A program made the translations under genes and the position numbers. The notes under the pieces are model-generated. The model was not told the origin of the DNA, searched no databases, and saw only the letters and a program-made list of their open reading frames with translations. Below, piece after piece: positions 1 through 7,009 of a stretch of 20,608 nt of DNA. This DNA comes from Clostridiales bacterium UBA7011. Its GTDB lineage: Bacteria; Bacillota; Clostridia; Oscillospirales; Butyricicoccaceae. The stretch's first letter is position 1. Every line of letters begins with the position of its first letter. The stretch is taken from assembly GCA_002449635.1 (NCBI GenBank), contig DJXF01000009.1, forward strand, positions 1 through 20,608, read 5' to 3'.

Positions 1-2
1 GC

Positions 3-137
3 ACCCTGATGGCTCCTCACGGCGGCATCTTCGTATTCCCCACTGTGGGCAACCCGTTCATGTACATCGTGGCCCTGCTCATCGGTTCTCTGGTAGGCGC
101 CCTGATTCTGACCGCTTTGAAAAAGGAAAAGAACTAA
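3..137 (+). CDS. PTS fructose-type transporter EIIC, C-terminal end (partial)
   Basis: The frame is open from the window edge and encodes the last 44 residues of a protein, ending in TAA. The stretch APHGGIFVFPTVGNP followed by a hydrophobic helix (YIVALLIGSLVGALILTAL) and a basic KKEKN tail is typical of the end of the membrane EIIC domain of fructose/mannitol-family PTS permeases, which bring in sugar while phosphorylating it. The substrate and upstream domains cannot be seen here. The family is fairly certain; fructose as substrate is inferred from similarity of this tail to FruA. Confidence 0.8.
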   Translation, partial: TLMAPHGGIFVFPTVGNPFMYIVALLIGSLVGALILTALKKEKN

Positions 138-174
138 ACAACGCCCAACCGAAGGGTTCGGCGATCAATCGGAC

Positions 175-204
175 AGGAGGTCACTCATTTTTGGGTGACC
201 TCCT
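175..204 (+). terminator. Stem-loop after the EIIC gene, possible terminator
   Basis: AGGAGGTCAC (175-184) pairs with GTGACCTCCT (195-204), and the stem is extended by one U-G and one C-G pair; the loop is ATTTTT. It begins 38 bases after the EIIC stop, where a terminator is expected. No T-run follows on either strand, so it may instead be an mRNA 3'-end stabilising structure. Confidence 0.45.
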
Positions 205-311
205 GCTGCACTGCGCAGCATGCATACAGCGGACGCTTGCAGCTTATGTCTGAAGCATATATCTCTTATCATGATGCAGCACCATCTCCGGTGGTGAATC
301 AATCATGCGGA

Positions 312-340
312 GATTGCACAATGCATGGATTGTTGCAATC
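312..340. other. Unassigned bulged hairpin
   Basis: GATTGCACAAT (312-322) pairs with ATTGTTGCAATC (329-340) around a six-base loop, with a single bulged T at 333. It is not next to a gene start or stop, and no T-run follows. It could be part of a small RNA or a protein-binding dyad; no known family was recognised. Confidence 0.4.
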
Positions 341-391
341 GGGATCGAATGACTCCGTTGGAATTTCATGATGCTTCCAAGGCTGCGGCAT

Positions 392-426
392 AAAAAACAC
401 CGTCAGCTGATTTCTCGGCTGACGGT
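392..426 (-). terminator. Intrinsic terminator for the minus-strand membrane protein gene
   Basis: Read on the minus strand, ACCGTCAGC (426-418) pairs perfectly with GCTGACGGT (407-399) around a ten-base loop, followed after one G by six T residues (397-392). It lies about 80 bases after the stop of the gene at 506-826. Confidence 0.85.
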
Positions 427-505
427 ATCCGGTCACTTCTATTTTTCCTGACGGGCAGCACGCCAACCGGCAGCTGCTCTTTTTTGCGGTCTGAACCTGT
501 GCCGG

Positions 506-826
506 TCAGTGAAATTCGTTCCATGTGCTGCGCATCAGCAGATAGATGATGAGCGGCATGAGGACGGACGAAAGAACAGAGGTCGCCACATTTGTGCCCT
601 GTGCGATGTTGACAATGAGTGTGGCAACGGCGACAGCGCAGATGATATAAAATCCCATCTTGCGCTGACGGAACAGCAGCAGGGCGACGCCGAGGATGAG
701 AATTGCCTCCAGAACGACGCTTGCCCAGAGAATCGGTGTGGTCATGGCGCCGGCTGCGGCAAGGCATGCGGAAAGGACGTTGAGAACCAGTACAATCCAC
801 AGCCAGATTTTTAACGGTTTGGTCAC
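506..826 (-). CDS. Small four-helix membrane protein of unknown function
   Basis: The protein has 106 residues from the chosen GTG start and is nearly all hydrophobic. Helices lie at about residues 5-27, 31-52, 56-76 and 80-98, with a short RQRK loop between helices 2 and 3. The basic residues near both ends do not settle the topology. No family was recognised. Two GTG codons are possible (835 and 826): the near-perfect Shine-Dalgarno AGGAGGTGA at 840-832 overlaps the first and is ideally spaced for the second, so 826 is preferred. It has its own consensus-like promoter and terminator, so it is a single-gene transcript diverging from cinA. It looks real because promoter, ribosome site, helices and terminator all agree; function is unknown. 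Confidence 0.75.
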   Translation of the reverse strand: MTKPLKIWLWIVLVLNVLSACLAAAGAMTTPILWASVVLEAILILGVALLLFRQRKMGFYIICAVAVATLIVNIAQGTNVATSVLSSVLMPLIIYLLMRSTWNEFH

Positions 827-831
827 AGAGT

Positions 832-840
832 TCACCTCCT
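832..840 (-). promoter_or_regulatory. Shine-Dalgarno site deciding the start of the membrane protein gene
   Basis: AGGAGGTGA on the minus strand matches the 16S rRNA tail at nine bases and stands five bases before GTG 826. The in-frame GTG at 835 lies inside this site, which argues against it as a start. Confidence 0.7.
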
Positions 841-852
841 CCTTTTGGACTC

Positions 853-881
853 AGTATACCAATCTGCGCGAAAAAATGCAA
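853..881 (-). promoter_or_regulatory. Sigma-A promoter for the membrane protein gene
   Basis: On the minus strand TTGCAT (881-876) is followed by a 17-base spacer and TATACT (858-853). Transcription should start near 846, only about 20 bases before the GTG start. Confidence 0.8.
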
Positions 882-904
882 GAATATCGGAAAAATGCGC
901 GCGC

Positions 905-933
905 TTGTCAACCGCTGCCGCGTGTGATAAGAT
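905..933 (+). promoter_or_regulatory. Candidate sigma-A promoter for cinA
   Basis: TTGTCA (905-910), a 17-base spacer and TAAGAT (928-933). The -10 lies in the string GTGATAAGAT, which resembles the candidate murA promoter (GTGATAACAT at 13139-13148). The predicted leader to the cinA start is about 130 bases. A second similar string, TGTGATAGGATGA, occurs near 979 without a clear -35. Confidence 0.55.
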
Positions 934-1070
934 AACCTTGCGGTCACCGCACAAAATGACAGGCTGCGGAGCGGCCTTTGTGATAGGATGACAGAGAAAT
1001 TCTGCCGGAGACGGACAGGCGCGGCTGCGTTTGCCCGTTTTTTTGCTTTTGAGAAAGAAGGTTGCGATAC

Positions 1071-2315
1071 ATGAAAGCGGAAATGATTGCAGTGGGAACG
1101 GAGATTCTGCTCGGCGACATTGTCAACACGGATGCACAGGTGATTTCGCTCGGTCTGGATGAGCTGGGTATTGATTTGTTTTATCAGACTGTCGTCGGGG
1201 ACAATCCGGAACGCCTGCGCGCCGTGCTGGACATTGCGCGGCAGCGGTCCGACCTGATTATCACCACAGGCGGCCTCGGGCCGACCCTCGACGACCTGAC
1301 GCGCGAGACCATTGCGGAGGCGTTCGGAAAGCAGCTTGTGCTGCATCAGCCGTCGCTGCGGCGCATCACGGCGTTTTTTGACCGCATCGGGCGCGAGATG
1401 ACGCCGAACAACATCAAGCAGGCGATGCTGCCCGCGGACTGCACGGTGCTCGACAACGACTGGGGCACGGCGCCCGGCTGCGCCTTTGAGGCGGACGGGG
1501 TCCATGTGCTCATGCTGCCCGGACCGCCGCGCGAGTGCACGCCGCTGTTCCGCACGGCAGGCATGGCCTATCTCGCAAAGCTCGCCGGCGGCACGATTGT
1601 TTCGCACAACATTCACATTTTCGGTCTGGGCGAGTCGGAAATGGAGGACCGCCTGCACGATTTGATGGAAGGCGCACGCAACCCGACCCTGGCGCCGTAT
1701 GCAAAGGACGGCGAATGCCTTGTGCGCGTGACGGCGAAAGCGGATACGCGCGAACAGGCGGAGCAGCTGACCGCGCCCGCGGTCAGGCAGGTGTGTGACG
1801 CGCTGGGGGATGCGGTGTACGGCGTGGATGTCGGCAGTCTGGAGCAGGCGGCCGCCGATGCGCTGACGGCGCGCGGGCTCACGCTGTCTGTGGCGGAGAG
1901 CTGCACGGGCGGACTGCTGTCCAAACGCATCACCGATATCGCGGGCGCATCGCGCTTTTACAAGGGCGGCGCCTGCACGTACTGCAACGAAATCAAAATG
2001 AAAATTCTCGGCGTGAAAAAGCAGACGCTCGACCGCTATACGGCGGTTTCCGTACAGACGGCGGAGGAAATGGCGCGCGGCATTGCACAGGCGTACGGCA
2101 CCGACATCGGCATCGGCATCACGGGCTATGCCGGACCGGACGGCGGCGAGGACGGAACGCCGGCGGGCACCATTCATATCGGGATGTATTGCGCGGGCGA
2201 GACACAGGTGCGCACCATCTGCTCACCGCGCGGGCGGGAAACGGCGCGGCGCGACGCCGCCAACCATGCGCTGGATCTGATTTTGCGTGCGGCAAAAAAG
2301 TATCCAAAATCCTGA
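1071..2315 (+). CDS. cinA: CinA-family protein: molybdopterin-binding-like domain plus nicotinamide-nucleotide amidase domain
   Basis: The protein has 414 residues, the normal size for two-domain CinA. The N-terminal MoCF-like domain (about 1-170; in CinA family members an ADP-ribose/NMN-linked pyrophosphatase) shows AVGTEILLGDIVNTDAQ and TTGGLGPTLDDLTRE. The C-terminal domain (about 255-410) is the PncC-type NMN deamidase, with SVAESCTGGLLS from residue 274 and GITGYAGPDGG; the Ser of AESCTGG is the family nucleophile. ATG 1071 is preferred to an in-frame TTG at 1062 because AAGG at 1058-1061 is nine bases upstream. The role is NMN salvage and, by association in some bacteria, competence or stress. 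It appears to be transcribed alone, with the glg promoter in the gap after it. Confidence 0.95.
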   Translation: MKAEMIAVGTEILLGDIVNTDAQVISLGLDELGIDLFYQTVVGDNPERLRAVLDIARQRSDLIITTGGLGPTLDDLTRETIAEAFGKQLVLHQPSLRRITAFFDRIGREMTPNNIKQAMLPADCTVLDNDWGTAPGCAFEADGVHVLMLPGPPRECTPLFRTAGMAYLAKLAGGTIVSHNIHIFGLGESEMEDRLHDLMEGARNPTLAPYAKDGECLVRVTAKADTREQAEQLTAPAVRQVCDALGDAVYGVDVGSLEQAAADALTARGLTLSVAESCTGGLLSKRITDIAGASRFYKGGACTYCNEIKMKILGVKKQTLDRYTAVSVQTAEEMARGIAQAYGTDIGIGITGYAGPDGGEDGTPAGTIHIGMYCAGETQVRTICSPRGRETARRDAANHALDLILRAAKKYPKS

Positions 2316-2360
2316 AAAAAGGCATGCAGGGGAATTTTGTGTAAAAATCAACATTTTTTC

Positions 2361-2389
2361 TGGACTTGTCAGCGCGAATGTTGTATAAT
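2361..2389 (+). promoter_or_regulatory. Promoter of the glycogen gene cluster
   Basis: TGGACT (2361-2366), a 17-base spacer, then a perfect TATAAT (2384-2389). The upstream flank is T-rich (2354-2359). Transcription would start near 2396, giving an approximately 120-base leader before the GlgB-like start at 2518. Confidence 0.7.
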
Positions 2390-2421
2390 ATTCCTACAAA
2401 TGTGGAGTACTGTTTGTGATT

Positions 2422-2469
2422 GATGCACGGATGGTACAAAAGCATCCGAAAAAGCGCGTGCTTTTTCGG
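2422..2469 (+). promoter_or_regulatory. Leader with mutually exclusive hairpins before the GlgB-like gene
   Basis: Hairpin A: CGGATG (2428-2433) with CATCCG (2443-2448). An alternative is GATGC (2422-2426) with GCATC (2442-2446). Hairpin B: CCGAAAAAGC (2446-2455) with GCTTTTTCGG (2460-2469), ten perfect pairs around a GCGT loop. A and B share bases 2446-2448, so they compete. No long T-run follows B, so this is not a plain terminator. Pairing is seen; regulation is inferred. Confidence 0.45.
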
Positions 2470-2517
2470 TATTTCTCATGTTTAACCGGCTTTTCTGAGG
2501 AAAGGAGATGGGCGCCG

Positions 2518-4401
2518 ATGGGGAGAGACCAGGCGATTTCACCGCTGGCGGAACATCTGCGCCGTTTCCATGAGGGAACAGAGAGCCGGGCATGGAAATG
2601 GTTTGGCGCACATGTGGAAATGCGCGATGGCTGCGAGGGCACGGTCTTTCGGCTGTGGGCGCCGCATGCCGCGGATGTTTCCGTCATCTGCGAACAGACC
2701 GGCTGGATGCGCGATCTCGCACCGATGAGACGGCTGGCAGAGGATTCTGCCGTCTGGACCTGTTTTCTGCCGGGCGTCAGACGCTTTGACAGCTACAAGT
2801 ACAGCATCCGCACACCGGAAGGCCAGGTGTTCGACAAGGCGGACCCCTTCGCCTTTCACGCGGAGACCCGTCCGTATACCGCCTCCAAGGTATATGACCT
2901 GAAGGGGTATGCGTGGCATGATGCCGAATGGATGCAGCGCGACATACCTTCGGGCGGGCCGTGCAACATCTATGAGGTGCATCTGGGCTCGTGGCAGGTG
3001 CGCGAGGACAGCTCGTTTTATTCCTATCGGGAGATTGCGGACCGGCTGATTCCGTATGTCAAAGAGATGGGCTATACCCATGTGGAGCTGCTGCCGCTGA
3101 TGGAGCATCCGTTTGACGGCTCGTGGGGCTATCAGCCGCTCGGCTGGTTTGCGGCGACAAGCCGCTACGGCACACCGCGCGACCTGATGTATTTCGTCGA
3201 CAGCTGCCATCAGGCGGGACTGGGCGTCATTTTCGACTGGACCGCGGCCGGATTTCCGAGCGATGCGCACGGACTGCTGTGCTTTGACGGCGCACCGTGT
3301 TACGAATGTGCGCCGCCGGACGACGAAATGCCGTTCGGGATGCGGCGGTTCGATTTTGACCGCGGCGAGGTGGCTTCGTTCCTGCTCTCCTCCGCGATGT
3401 TCTGGCTCGACCAGTATCACGCGGACGGACTGCGCGTCAGCTCCGTGCAGCCGATGCTGTATCTCGACTATGCGCGCGGCGCGGGGCAATGGCAGGCGAA
3501 TGCGTACGGTGAAAACCTCAATCTCGGCGGCGCGGCCTTTTTGCGCCGGCTGTGCGACTGCGCGGCGGAGCAGTATCCGCGCGTGCGCATGATTGCCAGC
3601 AGCACGGGACTGTGGCCGTCGGTCACCAAGCCGACAGCACTCGGCGGACTGGGCTTCTCGCGCATGTGGCGTGACGACTGGGTTCGCGAGGTGTTCACAC
3701 ACACGGAGGCGCTGCCCGACGGGGGCGAGGCATTTTCCGACTGGCTGACGCTGTCGCTCATCGACAGCATGGGCGAGCGGTATATTCTCCCGCTGTCGCA
3801 CGACGCGGTATCGCATGGCAACGGCTCGCTGCTCTCCCGCATGCCGGGCGAGTACAACGAGAAATTTGCGCGGCTGCGCACCCTGTACGGCTTTGTCATG
3901 GCACATCCGGGCGACAAGCTGCTGTTCATGGGCGGCGAGTTCGCACAGTTTACCGAATGGGCGTGTCATCACGGGCTGGACTGGATGCTGCTCGACTACG
4001 AGGCACACCGGCAGATGCGCGAATATGTGCGCGAGCTGAATGTGTTCTACCGCAGCAGTCCGCCGCTGTGGGAATGGGGCGGCAGCACCGAGGGGTTCCG
4101 CTGGCTCGACCGCGGCGAACGCATCCCCGGCCTGATTGCCTTTGAGCGGCGGAGCCCGTCCGGGAAGCGGCTGCTTGCCGTCGTGAATTTCACCGGAATG
4201 CGCGCCGCCGGATACACACTTCGTCTGGAGACAGCCGGTGCGTGGGAGGAAGCATTTTCCTCTGACCGCGTGTGCTTTGGCGGAAACGGCAGAGCGGGCG
4301 GCACACACCGGACAAAACCGGCTTCAGACGGCACACACCGCCTCAGACTGACGGCACCGCCGTACAGCGTGCGGTTTTTCCGCCCCGCGGAGGAAACATA
4401 A
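2518..4401 (+). CDS. glgB: GlgB-like glycogen branching enzyme homologue, predicted inactive (GH13_9 pseudoenzyme)
   Basis: The 627-residue protein aligns through its length with short-form Firmicute GlgB: CBM48-like domain (about 25-140), GH13 barrel (about 150-520) and C-terminal beta domain. Conserved blocks include EHPFDGSWGYQ, GTPRDLMYFVD and LLFMGGEFAQFTEW. Catalytic positions are changed. The nucleophile block DGLRVDAV is DGLRVSSV (Asp to Ser308); IAE(E/D)ST is IASST (acid/base Glu to Ser361); the DWVPxHF His is Gly245. Only the transition-state Asp (SHD, residue 429) remains, in SHDAVSHGN instead of SHDEVVHGK. The frame is intact, so this is not ordinary decay. The start is ATG 2518, ten bases after AAAGGAG; the frame stays open upstream but encodes nothing conserved. 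It heads the glgCDA cluster, so a glycogen-binding, scaffold or regulatory role is likely, but inferred. Confidence 0.9.
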   Translation: MGRDQAISPLAEHLRRFHEGTESRAWKWFGAHVEMRDGCEGTVFRLWAPHAADVSVICEQTGWMRDLAPMRRLAEDSAVWTCFLPGVRRFDSYKYSIRTPEGQVFDKADPFAFHAETRPYTASKVYDLKGYAWHDAEWMQRDIPSGGPCNIYEVHLGSWQVREDSSFYSYREIADRLIPYVKEMGYTHVELLPLMEHPFDGSWGYQPLGWFAATSRYGTPRDLMYFVDSCHQAGLGVIFDWTAAGFPSDAHGLLCFDGAPCYECAPPDDEMPFGMRRFDFDRGEVASFLLSSAMFWLDQYHADGLRVSSVQPMLYLDYARGAGQWQANAYGENLNLGGAAFLRRLCDCAAEQYPRVRMIASSTGLWPSVTKPTALGGLGFSRMWRDDWVREVFTHTEALPDGGEAFSDWLTLSLIDSMGERYILPLSHDAVSHGNGSLLSRMPGEYNEKFARLRTLYGFVMAHPGDKLLFMGGEFAQFTEWACHHGLDWMLLDYEAHRQMREYVRELNVFYRSSPPLWEWGGSTEGFRWLDRGERIPGLIAFERRSPSGKRLLAVVNFTGMRAAGYTLRLETAGAWEEAFSSDRVCFGGNGRAGGTHRTKPASDGTHRLRLTAPPYSVRFFRPAEET

Positions 4402-4411
4402 AACAGGAGAG

Positions 4412-4432
4412 CACTGCCCGGTTCGGGCATTG
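4412..4432 (+). other. Stem-loop between the GlgB-like gene and glgC
   Basis: TGCCCG (4415-4420) pairs with CGGGCA (4424-4429) around GTT, and the stem can extend past one mismatch. It is followed only by TTGTTTGG, so it would be a leaky terminator or a processing or stability site. It could set the ratio of the first gene to glgC. Confidence 0.45.
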
Positions 4433-4506
4433 TTTGGATAAAACAGAAGATGAAGTTGTGGAGAGGAATTCCTTTCCTTAATCTAACAAAGATGGGAGCA
4501 GAAAGA

Positions 4507-5718
4507 ATGTCTAGGAAGAAAGAATGCGTAGCAATGCTGCTGGCCGGCGGCCGTGGCAGCAGATTGTATGTACTCACCCAGGACGTAGCAAAGCCGGCGG
4601 TGCCGTTTGGCGGCAAATACCGTATTATCGACTTTCCTCTGTCCAACTGTGTCAACTCCGGTATTGATACCGTCGGTGTCCTGACACAGTATGAGCCGCA
4701 TGTCCTCAATGTATATCTGGCAAACGGTCAGACATGGGATCTCGACCGTCTGAACGGCGGCGTCTATGCTCTGCCTCCGTACGAGGGCGGAAAGGGCTCT
4801 GAGTGGTATAAGGGCACTGCAAACGCCATCTATCAGAACATCAGCTTTATCGACGAGTACGATCCGGAGTACGTCCTGATCCTCTCGGGCGACCACATCT
4901 ACAAGATGGACTACGACAAGATGCTCGACCAGCACAAGGAAAAGAACGCGGCGGCTACCATCGCGGTTCTCAACGTCACGCTGGAGGAGGCCAAGCGCTT
5001 CGGCATCATGAACTGCAACCCGGACGGCTCGATTTATGAGTTCGAGGAGAAGCCGGCGCATCCAAAGAGCACGCTGGCATCCATGGGCATCTATATCTTC
5101 ACCTGGTCCAAGCTGCGCAAGTACCTCATCGAGGATGAGAACAATCCGGAGTCGTCCAACGATTTCGGCAAAAACATCATTCCGGCCATGCTCGCGCGCG
5201 GCGAGAACCTGCAGACCTACCGCTTCGACGGCTACTGGAAGGACGTCGGAACGATTGAATCGCTGTGGGAGGCAAACATGGACCTGCTTTCGCCCGACTC
5301 CGGCCTGAATCTGGACGACGGCAGCTGGCGCATTTACGGCCGCACCACCGGTGCGCCTCCGCACTTCACCGGCCGCGATGCAGTCGTTCATCATTCGCTC
5401 ATCAGCGAGGGCTGTGAGCTGGAAGGCAACGTCAACAATTCCGTCCTGTTCCCGAACGTCACAGTCGAAAAGGGCGCGAAGATTGAGTATTCGATTATTA
5501 TGCCGGGCGCTACCATCGAAAAGGGCGCTCAGGTCAAGTACGCCATTATAGCAGAAAACGCTCATATCTGCGCGGACGCCGTAGTCGGCAATGCACCGAG
5601 TGAGGTTGCAGCAGACGAGTGGGGCGTTGCGGTTGTCGCTTCCAACACAGTAGTCGGCAAGAAGGCTGTTGTCGCCGCCAAGCAGATGATCGCGGACAAT
5701 ATTCCGGACGTAGAATGA
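4507..5718 (+). CDS. glgC: Glucose-1-phosphate adenylyltransferase (ADP-glucose pyrophosphorylase), catalytic subunit
   Basis: The 403-residue protein makes ADP-glucose from glucose-1-phosphate and ATP, the committed step of bacterial glycogen synthesis. The N-terminal nucleotidyltransferase domain has LLAGGRGSRL, AKPAVPFGGKYRIIDFPLSN, VLTQYEPH, LSGDHIYKMDY and EEKPAHPKS; the C-terminal part is a left-handed beta helix with NSVLFPNVTVEKGAKIEYSI-type repeats. ATG 4507 is chosen because GGGAG at 4494-4498 is eight bases upstream and homology begins just after it; the in-frame ATG 4492 has no ribosome site. The block GTADAV of enterobacterial GlgC reads GTANAI; this position also varies in other Firmicutes. 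It is followed 11 bases later by glgD, so both are probably made together as a heteromeric enzyme. Confidence 0.97.
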   Translation: MSRKKECVAMLLAGGRGSRLYVLTQDVAKPAVPFGGKYRIIDFPLSNCVNSGIDTVGVLTQYEPHVLNVYLANGQTWDLDRLNGGVYALPPYEGGKGSEWYKGTANAIYQNISFIDEYDPEYVLILSGDHIYKMDYDKMLDQHKEKNAAATIAVLNVTLEEAKRFGIMNCNPDGSIYEFEEKPAHPKSTLASMGIYIFTWSKLRKYLIEDENNPESSNDFGKNIIPAMLARGENLQTYRFDGYWKDVGTIESLWEANMDLLSPDSGLNLDDGSWRIYGRTTGAPPHFTGRDAVVHHSLISEGCELEGNVNNSVLFPNVTVEKGAKIEYSIIMPGATIEKGAQVKYAIIAENAHICADAVVGNAPSEVAADEWGVAVVASNTVVGKKAVVAAKQMIADNIPDVE

Positions 5719-5729
5719 GGTGGAGATAA

Positions 5730-6860
5730 ATGAAAAACACACTTGGTATTATCATCAGCTTTGATAACAACAACGATCTGCGTGAGCTGTCCGAGCACCG
5801 TCCGGTTGCGTCGGTTCCGTTCGGCGGCCGCTATCGCATCATCGATTTTACACTGTCCAATCTGGTCAATTCCGGCTGCTATCAGGTCGGCGTTGTCATG
5901 AGAGATAAGTATCAGTCCCTGATGGATCACATCGGCTCCGGCAAGGACTGGGATCTGTCCCGCAAGCGCGGCGGCATGATGCTGCTTCCGCCGAACGCAT
6001 TTGCGCTGAAGTCCTCTCCGCTGGTAACCGAGAACTACCGCACCTCGCTGGAGGCGCTCGGCTCCATCAGCGATATGCTCCAGAAGAACAAGAGCGAGCA
6101 TGTCATCATCTCCAGCGCGGATATCGTTGCCAACATTCCGCTGGATGACGCGCTGCGTGAGCACAAGAAGACGGGCGCGGACTTCACCATCGTCTGCACG
6201 AAGAACGCGGACGGCGGCCCGTTTGATACCTTCCTCAATCTGTCCCCGCGCCACGAGATCAATGATATCCGCAACGGCGACAACATGGGCGGCAAGTGCA
6301 AGTACAAGAGCCTCGGCATCTATATCATGAAGCGCAAGTACCTCATCGACCTGCTGTCCGACTGCGTTACCCATAACCTCGTTTCGTTCGAGCGCGACGC
6401 AATGCAGTACGTATTCAACCGCGGCGATGCGATGCAGGGCTATGTATTTGACAAGTATGTCGCCAAGATTGAGGATGTCAAGAGCTACTTCTCGGCTTCC
6501 ATGGATATGCTCGACAAGGACATCCGCGATCAGGTATTCCTGAAGAGCCGTCCGATTCTGACCAAGATTCACGACGAGGCTTCGACCTACTACGGCGAAG
6601 AGGCTGTTGTCAAGGACAGCCTGATTGCAGACGGCTCGCGCATCGAGGGTACGGTTGAAAATTCCATCATTTTCCGCGACTGCCGGATTGAAAAGGGCGC
6701 TGTTGTCAAGGATTCGATCGTCATGCAGGGCGGCGTCATCTCCGAGGGCGTTGAGCTGTCGTATGTCGTTACGGACAAGGGCGTTACCATCCGTGAGAAT
6801 CGCAAGATGATGGGTCATGCGACCTATCCGGTTGCGGTTGCAAAGGGTACGATTGTATAA
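5730..6860 (+). CDS. glgD: GlgD, regulatory paralogue of ADP-glucose pyrophosphorylase
   Basis: The 376-residue protein is a GlgC paralogue. It keeps the fold (VASVPFGGRYRIIDFTLSN, SKDWDLSR-like block, beta-helix end with RIEGTVENSIIFRDCRIEKG), but the nucleotide-binding loop GGRGSRL is replaced by IISFDNNNDLREL. This is the usual state of Firmicute GlgD, which in characterised species activates GlgC in a GlgC/GlgD complex and has little or no activity alone. The start is supported by AGGTGGAG ending a few bases before ATG 5730. The gap from glgC is 11 bases, indicating tight co-expression. A strong terminator follows at 6919-6962. Confidence 0.95.
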   Translation: MKNTLGIIISFDNNNDLRELSEHRPVASVPFGGRYRIIDFTLSNLVNSGCYQVGVVMRDKYQSLMDHIGSGKDWDLSRKRGGMMLLPPNAFALKSSPLVTENYRTSLEALGSISDMLQKNKSEHVIISSADIVANIPLDDALREHKKTGADFTIVCTKNADGGPFDTFLNLSPRHEINDIRNGDNMGGKCKYKSLGIYIMKRKYLIDLLSDCVTHNLVSFERDAMQYVFNRGDAMQGYVFDKYVAKIEDVKSYFSASMDMLDKDIRDQVFLKSRPILTKIHDEASTYYGEEAVVKDSLIADGSRIEGTVENSIIFRDCRIEKGAVVKDSIVMQGGVISEGVELSYVVTDKGVTIRENRKMMGHATYPVAVAKGTIV

Positions 6861-6918
6861 ACCTGACCATCTGGATATAAACCGCCGCCTGCGCGGGGAA
6901 TGATAAATCCGGAATCAG

Positions 6919-6962
6919 CCGGGAGGACGGATTGTCTGCTATTCCGCCTCCCGGTTTTCTTT
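6919..6962 (+). terminator. Intrinsic terminator between glgD and glgA
   Basis: CCGGGAGG (6919-6926) pairs with CCTCCCGG (6947-6954), and past a bulged A the stem continues with CGGA/TCCG; an eleven-base loop and TTTTCTTT (6955-6962) follow. It should limit, or condition, transcription of glgA from the upstream glg promoter. Confidence 0.85.
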
Positions 6963-6975
6963 ACACAAGGCAGGG

Positions 6976-6992
6976 CCTCCGCGCTGCGGAGG
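6976..6992 (+). other. Hairpin just before the glgA ribosome site
   Basis: CCTCCGC (6976-6982) and GCGGAGG (6986-6992) form a seven-pair stem with a three-base GCT loop, ending seven bases before GGAGGAGA (6999-7006). The left arm CCTCC could alternatively pair with the GGAGG of the ribosome site, so it might tune translation. That effect is inferred. Confidence 0.45.
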
Positions 6993-7009
6993 GAAAATGG
7001 AGGAGAGTT

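Larger units (their letters stand above)
138..505. other. Intergenic region of 368 bp with stem-loops but no gene
   Basis: No reading frame here has both a ribosome site and recognisable protein content. The region lies between the EIIC stop and the end of the minus-strand membrane protein gene. It holds four inverted repeats: 175-204, a small one at 280-284/292-296 (CACCA/TGGTG), 312-340, and the minus-strand terminator at 392-426. Bases 205-279 and 427-505 show nothing I can name. Confidence 0.6.

Noticed and set aside
366..2177. Very long minus- or plus-strand open frames antisense to genes (also about 2539-4308, 13213-15213, 15873-17648 and the upstream part of 17292-19019)
   Set aside because: They are mirror frames of GC-rich coding genes, are rich in Arg, Ala and His, lack ribosome sites and show no protein family. 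Only the true gene on the other strand, or the short DUF1294 end, is supported.
2416..2517. N-terminal extension of the GlgB-like protein by 34 residues
   Set aside because: The extension covers the leader hairpins, is not like GlgB and lacks a ribosome site; ATG 2518 has one.
4463..4472. Palindromic GAGGAATTCCTTTC-like site before glgC
   Set aside because: The dyad is only about ten bases and not placed at a promoter; it looks like chance.
4507..5718. GlgC reads GTANAI where Escherichia coli has GTADAV with a catalytically important Asp
   Set aside because: Other Firmicute GlgC proteins also vary here and all other catalytic blocks are intact, so it is not evidence of inactivity.
5730..6860. 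GlgD lacks the nucleotide-binding signature
   Set aside because: This is the normal state of GlgD as a regulatory partner of GlgC, so it is not novel by itself.
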